Positions 12,001-23,765 of a stretch of 64,000 nt of DNA are shown here, piece after piece (position 1 is the stretch's first letter; the number at the start of each line of letters is the position of its first letter). Source of the stretch: Anseranas semipalmata (taxonomy: Eukaryota; Chordata; Aves; Anseriformes; Anseranatidae). Below the pieces are notes generated by a model. The model was given only the letters and a program-made list of their open reading frames with translations, was not told the DNA's origin and ran no database searches. The DNA is taken from NCBI GenBank assembly GCA_013399115.1, contig VXAA01006526.1:10962-74961 (forward strand), written 5' to 3'. A program made the translations under genes and the position numbers.

Positions 12001-14369
12001 GCTGTGAAAGAAAACAATGGCTTGTGCTGACACACTGTGTTATGAAACAGGTCTGCATGGATCATCTTTTGGACTCAGAGAGTGTTTCAGCTCTGTATCC
12101 ATTCAGACTTTGGCTTCTCTGCAGGATTTAGAAGATCCTAAATGTTGGTTCTGCACACAATAACTTATTCATAACTTCTTTATATGCTGTTATTCTTGCT
12201 CATAAATATACTAATAAAACTCATTACAGAAATCAAAGCCAGCTAATACAATATATCTGATGGACAGCTGTCTCTGGATGCATGAATTATAATTACATGA
12301 AGCAAGATGGTCTTATTATGCCAGGGTATCTTTGCTCTGAATAAATTTCTATTACTGGTGTGTAATCTTTTGACTCAGGCCAGATAGGCACTTGCCCAAA
12401 CAAGTCCAATACAATATTATTATTCAGCTAAGCTTTCATTTTGCAGAATTAAGTTAGATAAGTGATGCTGGAAGTTGTGTCTTTGAGCAAGGGTGGCCTG
12501 GGCTAGGTTGAGGGCTGGGGGGAACAAGAAGAATTCGTCCTCCGAACTGGTCTTACCACTCCAGCCTCCTTTCAGGCTATAACTTAATGCCATACACTGA
12601 TTTAGATGTAGCACTTGTCAGCCAGGAATAAGACTATAAGACACAGACATCCTAGCACTTGACCCATACTTTATTGTGAATACGTGATTGAACTCTGAGC
12701 TGACAGACAGACAGAGACAGCCATTAGTGTGGGAAAGAGAATTTGTTCTGCCATGTAAGATTTCCAAATATCTTAAACTCTGCTCTGTAATTTAAGCTTA
12801 GGAATCTCTTAGCAAATTTCTCAATAGTATTTGTCGAGTTGAGTGATTATTCTAAACTTATGACTCCCCACCCCCACACCCCTGCCACTTTGCTTTTGCA
12901 CTTTGCTAATAAAAATGGCAGCATCTATTTTTGAAACACCTCTTGGGACCCTGTCTTCGTGACTGTTTTTAGTTCGAGGGATTTCTCTTCTTACTTCTCC
13001 AAAATTCATATTAACCAGAACAAACTGATAGTGAATGCTGAAACCACAATCCTGTAATGGGTCCCTTTGCTTTAGATTTGAGACAAGTTAAGGAATTTGC
13101 ATGACAGTGATGGAACAGCAGTTGTCTATGTAGGCTGAGCTACAAGGGCAACAACTAGGAAAGGGCAAACCACCAGTGGATGTTTGCATTTCTTTCCCAT
13201 AAAAGGTTCTGACCCTTCTCCAAGAACCTGCAATTATCACTGAGAAATGCTGATGTGAGAGACTTGGAGGAAGGGTTTGTGTCCTCAAGAAATTTAGAGA
13301 GCACCTACAAGTAGAAAACTTTCTTTGAAGAAAAGGAGTTTTCTTATTCGCTATGCCTGATCTACCTGGCAAAGTGCAGCATGTCATGTCAGACAGTCTT
13401 TTTTGCTTCTGATCTGGTGCAGTTGATAAAATAACGGGGCATCACAGCTGTTATATGAAAGGACAAGAACAAATGAACATGCAACATCTCTCCCTTTTTT
13501 ACCCTGCCAGATTGTTTTGTGTTTCAGGCAGAATCAAGAGAATCCAAAGTACTCATGAAATATCCAGAAAATAAAACAAAACAGGAGAAGAAAAAACCCA
13601 TTTCTTGACTTTAGGAAAGGAGTTTTTTTTTTTAAAAAAAAACAACACACAGTTCTTCAATCCTTATTAGTCAAAGATTAATAGATCAACATTATAGTTA
13701 GTAATAATGAAGGCATCATATGCACAGTGAGAAGCCTGAGCCTCTATTTATTATATGTAAGGTTTGATTTAAACTATTTCCGCTTCACAAACATACTTAA
13801 TATCAACAAGAACACTATTTACACTGATTTTTTAATTAAAGGAATTTAGTCATCTTTTATACTTGCAGTTTGCCTGCAAGCAGATTTTTTTTTCCCTTCA
13901 AATTTGTTCTGTCAAAATGGTTAGACAAATTGTTTCCGCAAATGTATTTGAATTATGGATTATTTGTCAGTCGTCCATAGCAAGATATTTGCTGTAGCTA
14001 TCTAAAAGTTGGGGAAATACCTAAACTTGTCTTCTGAGCACCTTGCATTATCAAATGGAGTGAAACTGGTGTCTCAAAAAGGTGATTCATCCTATGAGGA
14101 TAAGGAAGGAGTGAATTCCTTTTGGGAGTACCTATTTCTTTCTATTCGCTATGGAAAAACCCTTGCAGACCTGGAGCCTGAAGTTCAGATGGCTAAGGAT
14201 CTCTGAGATATTTTGTGACTGGTTGTGTTGACTCAGATACCACTTTAGGTCCTCAAGAAGCTGATTTAGCATTTATGAACTATTGCTGCTTCTGTCCCAA
14301 AGAAGTTTCAACTCTTGACTGAACCGATTTCAACTTTAAAGCAAAACTTACTGTTTGTGAGCATTTGTA
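9083..14369. other. Gene-free unique sequence
   Basis: About 5.3 kb with no open frame longer than 99 codons and nothing recognisable in translation. There is a brief GACA run at 12701-12720. A TTTTTTAAAAAAA block near 13623-13642 is low complexity. The remainder is ordinary unique-looking AT-rich DNA. Confidence 0.6.
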
Positions 14370-14468
14370 TGAATGCATTTTAGAAAGCATGGGATGTGGA
14401 AAGGAAAGTTAATCAGTAAAACATATTCTGGCCTGGTCAGAATATGTTTACTGAATGTATTTTAGAAA
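14370..14468. other. Hairpin flanked by a 17-bp direct repeat
   Basis: CAGTAAAACATATTCTG (14414-14430) and CAGAATATGTTTACTG (14438-14453) are reverse complements apart from one bulged A, with a 7-nt loop GCCTGGT. The sequence TGAATGCATTTTAGAAA at 14370 recurs as TGAATGTATTTTAGAAA at 14452, a 16/17 match. Possible explanations are a short palindromic insertion, a replication-slippage product, or a structured RNA. The paired stem is short for a microRNA precursor. Confidence 0.6.
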
Positions 14469-16005
14469 CTGGTTTCTATTTTGATGCTAGGTTTGGGAAT
14501 ATAGTAATTCAGCATTTCTAGGGAAATGTAATGCTTTCTTTGAAGGGTGTGATACACTGGTGCAGCAGACAACACTGGAAATTAAGTGTTGCAATGAGAA
14601 ATGAAAAAAGGGAAAAGAAAAGAAATAAGGGAAGCCCAGAAAGCTGGCTGATGCTGGAAATCCTGCTCCCAGGATTGCAATGTAAAGCAGAGAAAAGAGA
14701 AGGTGTTTTACATGCTTTTAAACACAGGGACTACCGATACTGTCACTGCCTGGGTTTGCCTACAACCAGCGCATCCAGCTGAGTAATTTATTCTCGGTGT
14801 ATAATCTTTGACGGCTGAAGAGCAGAAAAGCTGTTCAATACGTTTGAAAATCACTGCTGCTACAAGGTGCAAGAGTGGTATTTAGTATCTATTTTGAAAC
14901 TGATACTGGAGACGGATGATAAACTGCCAGAAGATGGGGTCTGCAACACACAAAGCTAAAATTTGAAGGACTAACAAATGCTGAAGAAAGCCACTCATAG
15001 GGGAATATAAATGCTGTGGAGTTTGGACTCAATTTATTTTGCCCTTGCAAAATGTGGCTGTCTGTGTGAGTTGTTTAAATCTCGTGGGTCAACAGGTGTA
15101 GACTGAAAATTTCACAAGGGTGGGGAATTTTGAGCAGATCCTCTGTCAGGTTGCATTGCTGAACACGGGGCTCCTGTGCCCTGATTTTGCTCAGTGCGAG
15201 CAGGAACATGATACTGTAAAGGAGCAAAGATAATGGCAAATAAGGATCCAAACTTTTGCAAGTCTCAAAGTAAGCTGTGTTTGGTTGTGATTGAAGCCTA
15301 GGTCAGTGCTACCGAGAGTCCTTATTGTCTTATTCGCTATCTCTTTTTGGAGACGGGGAAAGAAAGGCTTAAAATAATATCATTTAAAAGAGCATCAATG
15401 CACAAAAAAATCTTAGTAAATGCCATTTTCACAGCTAGCTTTGCATTGATAGGATGGGCATTACATCAAGCATAAGACCAGGAATAAACAAATAACTAAT
15501 AGGTTGATATGGAAAAAAAGATAGCTTAAAGGTCTTAAACATTTAGTTGCAGTATTGGTACAGCCTCGTGACTCTGCGGTGCTGTCCCACCAGGTCCATT
15601 AGTACAAAATACAGGGGTGGAGGACTAACCCTCTAGCCCGCAGCCTTGGGAGGCAAAGAGAAAGCCTGGCGGCAAATCAGGTCTGAAGTGCTGACAGACT
15701 GCAGTGCTCAGAAAGCCTGAATTCGGGGACATTTCTTCTCCCTTCAGGAAGCCAGGCTTCCAGTTTTCTGTGCTGGATGGGATGTCATGAGGCTTGTGTC
15801 CCAGGTGTCCCATGTCGCTACGAGGAGCCACACAACCACCTCTGAAACCAGGACATGGTGGTTAATATATTAACAGTCTTGAGCAGCAGAAAGGAAACAC
15901 ATAACGAGGAAATTTGCTATCATACTAAGGTTAGAGGTTGAGCTTGACCCAAAGGGCTCTGAAGTAAAGGACAGGCTCAACCAGCAGCTGGGCAGGGGCT
16001 ATAGC
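14469..16005. other. Gene-free unique sequence
   Basis: No coding frame above 83 codons, no repeat and no RNA gene recognised. Confidence 0.6.
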
Positions 16006-16020
16006 AAAAAAAAAAAAAAA
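16006..16020. repeat. Poly-A run
   Basis: Fifteen consecutive A residues followed by GATGATGATAAG. No LINE or SINE body is recognisable immediately upstream. Confidence 0.85.
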
Positions 16021-17400
16021 GATGATGATAAGAAAAAGATTTTCATATTTTTAAAGAAATAAATGGATCTCTGTATCAGCTGTATAGCTCCAAAGAGTAA
16101 TGAGGGGAAGGGTTTAGAGAGTGTTGTTTTACAGCTGATAAGGAAGCTGTGAATTACTGATGGAAATCTATAAGGCAATTATTTTATTGTGGTGGGAATG
16201 AGAAGTGAGACTTTTACTGCTGCAGCACAGTCCAGGCAATAATCAACTGCCTTGGGAAGAGTATTTCTATACTGATGTAGACTTGGCACGGCCTGTCCTG
16301 CCGTGTGTGCAGTTGGCCGTGCACCAGCGCGTGAGCACCAACCTAGTAACACTGCCCAGGGCTGGACTTCTTCAGGTGAGGCATCATCTGAGCCCGTACC
16401 CAGGGGCTATCTCTGCCCAGAAGAGCTCACGTTAAGCCAGTCCCACCAACGTGTGGAGCCGTGCTCCGTTACTGTCCATAGGAGACTATGCATAGGCTTA
16501 CAGCTCACCGTACATGTAAGCACTTGCAATGTCCTCTGTTAATACAAACAGCTGCAAAATTCAGACAGAACAAGCTAATGGGTGATGGGAAAGAGGAAAA
16601 AGGAAATTATGAGAGAAAGCAGAGAGCTGTGAAGAGTAGCAATGTGCCCAGCTGATGGTATTGCAACCAGTATTTCTAAAATGCGTAATAAGGCATAAAT
16701 AAGCCGATAAATAAAATAGACCTCGAAAGGCCACATGGGAAAGATGCACAGTCTTGATTACCTAATTACAGAAGGAATATCACAGAAATGGAAATAGTAC
16801 AACAAAGTCCCCTAATGACTTCGAGATCGGAGGCTCCAAAATGGTTAGTGAAACTAGGTCTGTAGCCCTCGAAAAGAGAAAAGATTAAGAGGGGACCTGG
16901 CGGAGCTGCGGAGGGCTCTGGGGGGAATTGCAGGGAGCAGGGCTGCGGTTATTAGAGCTAATGTCAGATATGAGAACGAGGGACACGACTCCAGTGAGGT
17001 CTTGCCCCGTACAAATGTAATACGTTTCTTTTTTTCCAGAGGGTATATATTATAAGCTACCAGATGCTGCTCTAGAAGCAAGCAACCAATCTGACCAAAT
17101 TTCAAATAGACCAAGAAGCATATGGAGGGAGAGGGGGAGAAACACTCCATCGCGGGGAACAACTGCTCGCTGGAGGAGAGGGCAGGCCTAGCCGGGCTTC
17201 CTGGCCTCCTGCCATCCCAAGATTTGCTTGTGTCCCTGTGTAATCTTCTGACTTTTGATTTAGATGTTTCCTAAAAATGTGGCCCAGTGGTTGGTACATA
17301 CTAGGCATTAGCCCAAGAGAAGAATGAAAAAAAAACCAGCACAACCATACTGTATCTCATTAAAGAATTTTTAAAGGGAGACTTTGAGGCGCCATTTGCT
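16021..17400. other. Gene-free unique sequence
   Basis: Complex sequence with no recognised gene. Overlapping minus-strand frames of 102 and 80 codons (16854-17344) do not resemble known proteins. Confidence 0.55.
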
Positions 17401-17640
17401 TCTTGTTACTCATCTTTGCGAACGTCTCTTGTCTTCCCAGGCTCTGTCCCGACGCGAGCGCTGGCAGCCCGCGGGTCCGGCAGCAACGCGGAGGGGACCG
17501 CGGCAGCCGGCGGCGGGAGCGAGCGAGCTGAACGATGCGCGTAAGCGCTGCCAGGTGAAGAAACGCAGGCTGGCAGCGGCTTCGCAGGCGGCCGTTCGGA
17601 GTAGGGATCGTGCCCGTGCTTGAGAGATTTACGGTTCGAT
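17401..17640. promoter_or_regulatory. CpG island with exon-like segment
   Basis: About 31 CpG dinucleotides occur in 240 bp, far above the surrounding AT-rich DNA. Within it, TCTCTTGTCTTCCCAG (ending 17440) resembles a 3' splice site and CCAG|GTGAAG (17551-17560) resembles a 5' splice site. They bound a 114-bp segment that is open in the same frame as an upstream ATG at 17384. The encoded stretch is Arg/Ala/Pro-rich and matches no family I know. The island could be an orphan promoter, a non-coding RNA start, or the GC-rich shoulder of the regulatory stretch to its right. Confidence 0.5.
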
Positions 17641-18480
17641 GAACAGCGTTTGTTTCTGTAAAATATTTTAAAAGAAAACAGAATTTATCTGCAATTATTT
17701 TTCATTTTCTTTAACAAAAGATTCCAATATAGATATTGCTGTAGGCGCAGGCAGCACTGAACACCAGGAAGTGGATTTCATAAACAATTTCTCAAAGCGC
17801 TACAAAGTTTAAATATTAATTTGGCCATAATTGGCAAAGAAGCAATTAAAAACGCTACAAAGCTGAGTTTCTCCCTCCTTTACTTTCTCCTTGCTTTTCA
17901 TTTAACCACAGTATAGAAAGTAGATGTAAAACAATAGGACCCTGAGCTGTATGGCGTTCTAAGCCTAGCTTGCCTTAAAGCTACAATATGGATTTAATTT
18001 ATATGCAAATGTAAGCAATAAAAAGCCAGACACTGTAGAAATTATAGTATTTTTCATAGATGCTTCAGCACCGGCACACAAGCCAGCGCTGATTTCAAAC
18101 AAGGAGCTAATTATTACCGGTCACTAACCTACCTTTTTCTTTTAATATCTCTCTCTTCCTCTCTCTCTCTCTTTAAAGAATGTGTAAATTATTTTCCCGA
18201 GCGAGGGAGAGAGAGAAAGAAACTAGAAGATTGGGGATGAGTGAATGAAAACAGCCAGAAATATCTCCTGTGAGATTCAACATCAGGATAATTTCACAGT
18301 CTCGCTTTTTGACTGCTGTGTCCCAAAGCTGACCAGCACCATGCAAGGCTGATCAAAGGCCATCGGAAACATCAAGTAAGCCTAAATGGGGCTAAAGTAT
18401 GCTAATAGAGAAGCTAAATGTACTTTAATCCTGGTATAATACAAGGTAACTCGGAGGCAGCGAAGGGCCTTGTTGCTTTT
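17641..18480. promoter_or_regulatory. Best candidate enhancer in the window
   Basis: About 840 bp of complex AT-rich sequence squeezed between two CpG clusters. Visible motifs include an octamer/POU site ATGCAAAT (18003-18010), a TAAT-rich homeodomain cluster CTAATTATTA (18106-18115), a RUNX-like AACCACA near 17905, and a TCF/LEF-type GATCAAAGG (18351-18359). CT- and GA-rich tracts face each other at 18148-18222. There is no open frame of note. High motif density flanked by unmethylated-looking CpG DNA is typical of developmental enhancers or orphan promoters; cross-species conservation is assumed, not shown. Confidence 0.4.
18148..18222. repeat. Facing CT-rich and GA-rich tracts
   Basis: A CT-rich tract (18148-18174) and a GA-rich tract (about 18199-18222) are separated by about 25 bp containing GTGTAAATTATTTTCCCG. 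The tracts are largely complementary and could form an imperfect hairpin or a purine/pyrimidine triplex structure. Confidence 0.7.
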
Positions 18481-18960
18481 CCCCACTGGTCCCGGACCCC
18501 TGCAAGCCCTGAATAGAAGCCGCTTCCTATTCTTCGCCCGCCGGGGCGCGGTCCCTCAGATGCACACCCCGTCCCCTCCTCCTCCGTTTACCCAGCGTCA
18601 ACAGTCGGCTGAGCAGGACTCCTCCGCTCCTTAGATCAGCACCCTGTGACCTTCCACATTTAAGCACAGGCCATTAAGCTAAGCTTTCCAGCTGTTGCCT
18701 GAATTATGAGGGATTTTTTTTTTTTTTTTTTTTTTTCAGAGGAGGGCAGAGCTTAGCGGAACGCTAGGCAACAGTCTCCTGCCCCGGACCCACCGCCACC
18801 CAGCTCGCTGCGCCGAGAAATGGGTTTTCGGCAGGGCCACGGCGGCCGGGGGACGTTGGGCGAGGAGAGGGGGCTGCTTTGAAGCGGTTGGCGCCCGTGG
18901 TTGTCCAGCTTCGGCCTCATTGTGCTCACTCGGAGAACCCTAATCTAATTTTAGGAAGAG
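18481..18960. promoter_or_regulatory. Split CpG-rich block
   Basis: Two CpG-dense parts (about 18481-18625 and 18755-18925, roughly 29 CpGs in all) are separated by a T23 run at 18714-18736. The segment GGAACGCTAGGCAAC (18759-18773) carries an RGYAAC-type RFX half-site. No open frame on either strand is convincing. Together with the 17.4 kb island it frames the candidate enhancer. Confidence 0.45.
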
Positions 18961-21900
18961 GAAACACAGTCAGCAGGCCTGGGGCTGGGATGCCGTCTCC
19001 GGGAATCTGCCCGCTCGCAGGGCAACTTTCTTCTTAATTTTCCTGCTTCGTTGTTAGAGGTGGATTTCGGTCCTTGCTGCACAGCAGAGGGAGAAAAAAA
19101 GGGTGGTAGTTCTGCCCATGAAATGATATGCTTTGGTGGGTGCCCCGAACGAACTGCTGCTGGCAAACCCCAGATTAAAAAGAAGACTGATGTAATTTTA
19201 AAGCCCACCAACTGCCACAGTGACTGTATCAGAAGATTAAAAACAAAGGTTTCATTGAAGCACTACCTCCCACTGTGCAGCTGAAAGTCTTATGGCTGAG
19301 GCAAATGGTCCTAAATATCTTTCTGTTAAGTACAAATTACATACTGGATATATTAAGTTGTAATGGTGCATTTTCAAGAGTCACTTTGCTTGTGTGAGAG
19401 CATCAGTTAAGACTCAAAAAATGCTGATTGTATGGCACATGGAAACAAAAAGGAATTTGACTTTCACAAAAAATGTTTTGTTCATATTAAATGCTTTTTG
19501 CCTTTGTCTCTCCCCATCCCCCAGCTAAGCCTGGAGTTTCAAATGCCAGAAGCAGTATGTACAGTAAGTCTTTTTGCAATCTGTGGCAGAGAAATAGTAT
19601 CCTGGCCTGGCAAACTATTATCTGCACTTACATTCCTATGCTTTGCCCCTCTGTGCTAGTGCTTGTAGGAGCCCTTTAGATCAGCTGAAATGTAACTGAA
19701 TAAAGATGCTACAGAAAACGTCTTTTTAATGTGGAATTATCTTTCGTTTGCATACGCAACGTCCCCTAACTCATCACATGTGCTATAAGGTTTCTAGTAA
19801 TAGAAACATTCATATAAAACTTAATGATTAGCATTCATTCTGCTCCCAAATGATCAATAAAATCCTAAGTTAATACAGAAAGTGCAAAGGAGTCTATGAA
19901 TGTGTATAAACTTGTATTACTGTGTTGGATGTAGGTAAATAATGTCTATGCGAGCAGAAAAGAGAGCAGTGCGTACTGCTGGATGTGGTCGGTGGCACCA
20001 GTGGTCTTCATTTCCCTGTGGTCCTCAGCAGTTCTCCCCATGCACACACACACTGCCATGCCTGTGAACATGCGTGTCCAGAAGCACACACACTTCTGCC
20101 TCACATGAAGAACGGGACTGAGCAGAAAAATGCAAATAAAAAGCTATTTATAGCAGCCCGTGTGTGCTGGACCACTTAACAAATGGCAAGGTGGTATGAT
20201 TTTTCCATAGAAATCACTTGCAACTACTAAATAAAATAGCATATATGGGAATAAAAGTTAAGCTAATGTAGCAATACACTTTTGCCCAGATCCCTTTACA
20301 TCTGTCTTGTGCAAGTTGCTTGGAAGACCTTATTCCAGCAAATAAATTGTGTAGGATTTGGTAGACAATGTTTGGGCAGTACAGAGTTATTACAACAAAT
20401 ATGTATGTGGCAGGAATATGCTTAGCTTCTGCTGAAATACTTCAATTCCATTCTGCTCCTGCTTACCTCTACTGGGAATAACTTTCTCATTTTTAGGTGT
20501 CTATCTACCTATCTATCCACCACCCAACAGTTACACCGTCTGTCTGTCCTCCCTTTACAAGATGAGCTGAATTGCAGTTGTGTTGTAATTATCAACAGAT
20601 TTTGAAATGAAAAGCATTTGCAAGACTCTCTTCTGCTCAGCTGTAATTTTCTGGATTTGTTTTTAATTAACAGAGATCCTTCCCAGCACATATGAAGCTT
20701 GACTGAAATCTTTTTTGTTCTTACAAATATCCATACAATTTTTTCCCTGCACAGTACCTTTCCAAGTCTATTTCTCCACTGCTCTTTTAAAAATATGAAC
20801 TTAAAAAAAACAATCAACTGAGAGTGGGCAATTTCAGTCCATAAGAGCTCTAGTGATAGTCTTTGAAATTAATAAAAGGTTACTAATTCAAAGATATTGA
20901 ATGAAAAGTTATGAGATCCATCTTCCTCTCCCTCCTCCCACAACCCCTTACATTTCAAACTAAATTTAAGGAGTTAATTTTTGTAGGCAGTCAAAATTTA
21001 CAAGATAACAACCATTTGAGGTCAAATTGGCAGCTCAAACATATTTCTAGTGAAACCAGTTCAAATTTTAGTATTTATTTAGCTTCTAAAATATCACATT
21101 CTCTGTTGCTACCACGAGAAAATACAACAGCATGAATAAAAAGAGCCATAAAAATAAGCCCAATATGAGCTATACATTAATAGCAATGGTGAATTGCCAT
21201 ATGTGATTTATTTGCTCTTTCACATTTTTGCAGTTCTTTATATTGTCTATGTTTTTCATCAGGCTCATTGTTTCTTCATCAAACATTTACAATTTTGTCA
21301 AGGTAGACAATTAATGTTTCATGTAGTTGTTTCAGGACTTGGGCAGTTAGTGCCTTATTTGCATTTAGAGAATTCACTGAGGTTCTGGCAAGTGCAAAGC
21401 CCACTGGAAGGCAAGGTGCGGTCTTGTATCAGAACAAGAGGTTACAAACCCTACTGAGTGACAGTAGTTGTTAGAGCACATAGCAAAGCTAATAAAATGA
21501 GTCTGTCATTAGTATTTGTTAAACTAAATGCACTTTAATAACAGAGACGAGGTAGGTGCACTGTCCATGCAATCTAATCTATGGTTAATACGTACACAAA
21601 GCACACCATGTGGGAGATATTGTACTTATTGGTTGTTAAGTTTTCCCACACTAAGCATTTTCATCCTGGAAAATCATTAAAAATATAAAGAAGAGATGAG
21701 GTTGTGACAAAAATTCCCTTTCCTCTGCTGTGACTTAGAGTGTACAAATCTGAGTTTTGTATTTGGAATCTTTTGTTCCACTAGCATTTCCTCAGCCAGT
21801 TTTGAGCTTATTTGACTTTCCTGTCTCCAAGAAGATGAGGCTGCTTTACACTGTGGAGAGGTGGCAACATCTCCTCCTGTTCTCGTACTGAGATTTGAAC

Positions 21901-22260
21901 AGGCTCAAAATGCAGCTCTGCATGCTGTATTATAGGGAATTGTATACCCTTTATTAAGAGGGCCCTCTTCTGAAATTAAAAAAAGTAGAGAAAAAAACCA
22001 CTCAGTAACACTAAGCTAGTTTGCGTCTCTGTGTTATGAACTGGGAGTTGAGCTGGGATGTTTACAATTTAGATGGGTGGCAATTTTGGGGAGGAAGTCA
22101 CAGCTGATTGTTTTTATGAATCATGCTTGGCCCCAAGTCTGCAATGAAGAAAGGGTCAATATATATTTGCCTGCGGAGTAACTAATTAGAACAATTAATT
22201 TGAGTAGCGGGACAATCTGTGAGACAACCTGATCCAGCCATGCCCTGTGCTAACTTAAAT
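18961..22260. other. Gene-free unique sequence
   Basis: AT-rich, complex and mostly without long open frames; the longest are about 102 codons and unrecognised. CTATC/GTCTGT short tandem bits lie near 20503-20550. Confidence 0.6.
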
Positions 22261-23420
22261 GTTGTTCGGTGTTCAAAATGCCACGGCAGGAGGTGGGAAG
22301 GAGTCGGGCGGTGTGGGCACGGGGCTGGGGTTCAGGTTCGGTGTCCGCAGGGCTGGCGCTGTGACGTGCGGTGAGACCTCAGGCAACCCATCCTGCTTTC
22401 GTCTCTGAAGCAGGCCAATGATATTCACTGCCTTGCTGAGCTTTGTGGATGTAAGCAGCATGTTGTGAATGAAAAGTTAAGTACCTTTCAAAGCCGGCCA
22501 AGAGAAGAATTGCATTTTTCTTCCTAATATCTATTAGCTCAGAGCAACAGAAGAATCCCCCTTGCCACCAGCTCCCTCGCCTTGTTTGGAGATGTGGAGC
22601 CAGCCTGATCATATCCAGCAGATATTTGTTTTCAGGGTCACATGAAAGTAAAGCAAAAGAAAGATCTTTTGTGGGGATGACATGCCTGGAAATATACTTG
22701 TCCAAAGCAAACAGCTCTTGTTCTTTCTTCAGCTAATTCACTGAAAAGATATTATTTTAGTCAAGAGAACGGTATCAATACTCCTCCTTTTAGGGAGGAC
22801 GGTGGCAGGTTTCCCATGTTGATGTGGGGAAGGTATAATTTCAGCAGGAGCATCTGGCTCCTTTGTAAGCTTCACAAGCAATTGTGTGGCGGTGGCTTTA
22901 GGTCGGCCGCTGGTTGAGCCATGTGGGCAGCCTTTGACGTGTCTGCGTTGCTTTTCCTGCTCCCCTCGGTTTTGTTTTGACTCTCTTTTGAGCTTCCTAA
23001 ATATGCAGCCTGTCTCTGCAGATTCCCTGGGACAGTTTCATTCATAGGTAGTGACAAGGACTGCTGTTTTGCCAGGGCTAACGGATCCATTCTTACAGTA
23101 GTACTGTGTTACATTAGCCGACAGCTGCTTTCGGCAAGTTTTTTTTAGAAATCCTCTTAGGGAAGGGAGAAGAGTGATCTCTGGGTAGAGGAGCTTTCAA
23201 TCTTCAGAATAAACCATGCCAGGCTGTTTGAGAATTTACAACCACTTGTGAGCCTCCCCGGCACAATAATGCGTAGTGTGTTGCCTCTGCCCTCTTTAAA
23301 CCGCCAATGCCTGGCTTTTACCTTCCAGCTATATTTATGGTAAAATAACCTGAATTTCTTTCTCACTTCCCTGAGTATTGAGTAATCTGAAAAGTTTTTT
23401 TAGCTCAATTTGCATGAAGA
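22261..23420. other. Non-coding stretch with GC patch and possible regulatory sequence
   Basis: A small GC-rich patch lies at 22275-22390. The following kilobase is complex sequence with few simple repeats, including an ATTTGCAT octamer-type site at 23408-23415. The longest frame is a 108-codon minus-strand one that I do not recognise. A regulatory role is possible but unproven. Confidence 0.45.
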
Positions 23421-23747
23421 TGGTAACAGCTTGTTGCATTTGACATGAGAAAATGGTACAAGGGTGCAGGCTATTTTGTCTTCTACTCCCCAGACCCTCT
23501 GTGCCAATTGGGCACCATGCTCCATCCATGGGCTGCTTCTCCTACCACTGCAAGCAGCTGGGAAGCTGTTGTTGAGCTTCTCTAGCCATAGGTGGCATGA
23601 GCGAGGAGATGGGCAAGTGGGAAGATGCATGTCCTAGCTGGGAATGCAAGGACTACCGAGCTTGGTCCTCTCTTTGCATATGCTTAAGCTGTATGAAGAC
23701 ACTCAGCTGTGTTGTGTGAATTGATTGGTGACAAGAATAGGGTCCCT
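23421..23747. other. Non-coding stretch, nothing recognised
   Basis: Only short minus-strand open frames; no repeat or RNA gene is recognised. Confidence 0.55.
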
Positions 23748-23765
23748 GTCTCCCCCTGGTGAACC
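23748..23765 (-). promoter_or_regulatory. CTCF-like motif
   Basis: On the minus strand the sequence reads GGTTCACCAGGGGGAGAC. It matches the CTCF core CCACCAGGGGGCGC at most positions, including the central CCAGGGGG. This is a motif match by eye only. Confidence 0.35.

Noticed and set aside
18714..18739. T23 followed by CAG as a splice acceptor
   Set aside because: Same reasoning: a homopolymer plus a chance CAG, with no recognisable exon to the right.
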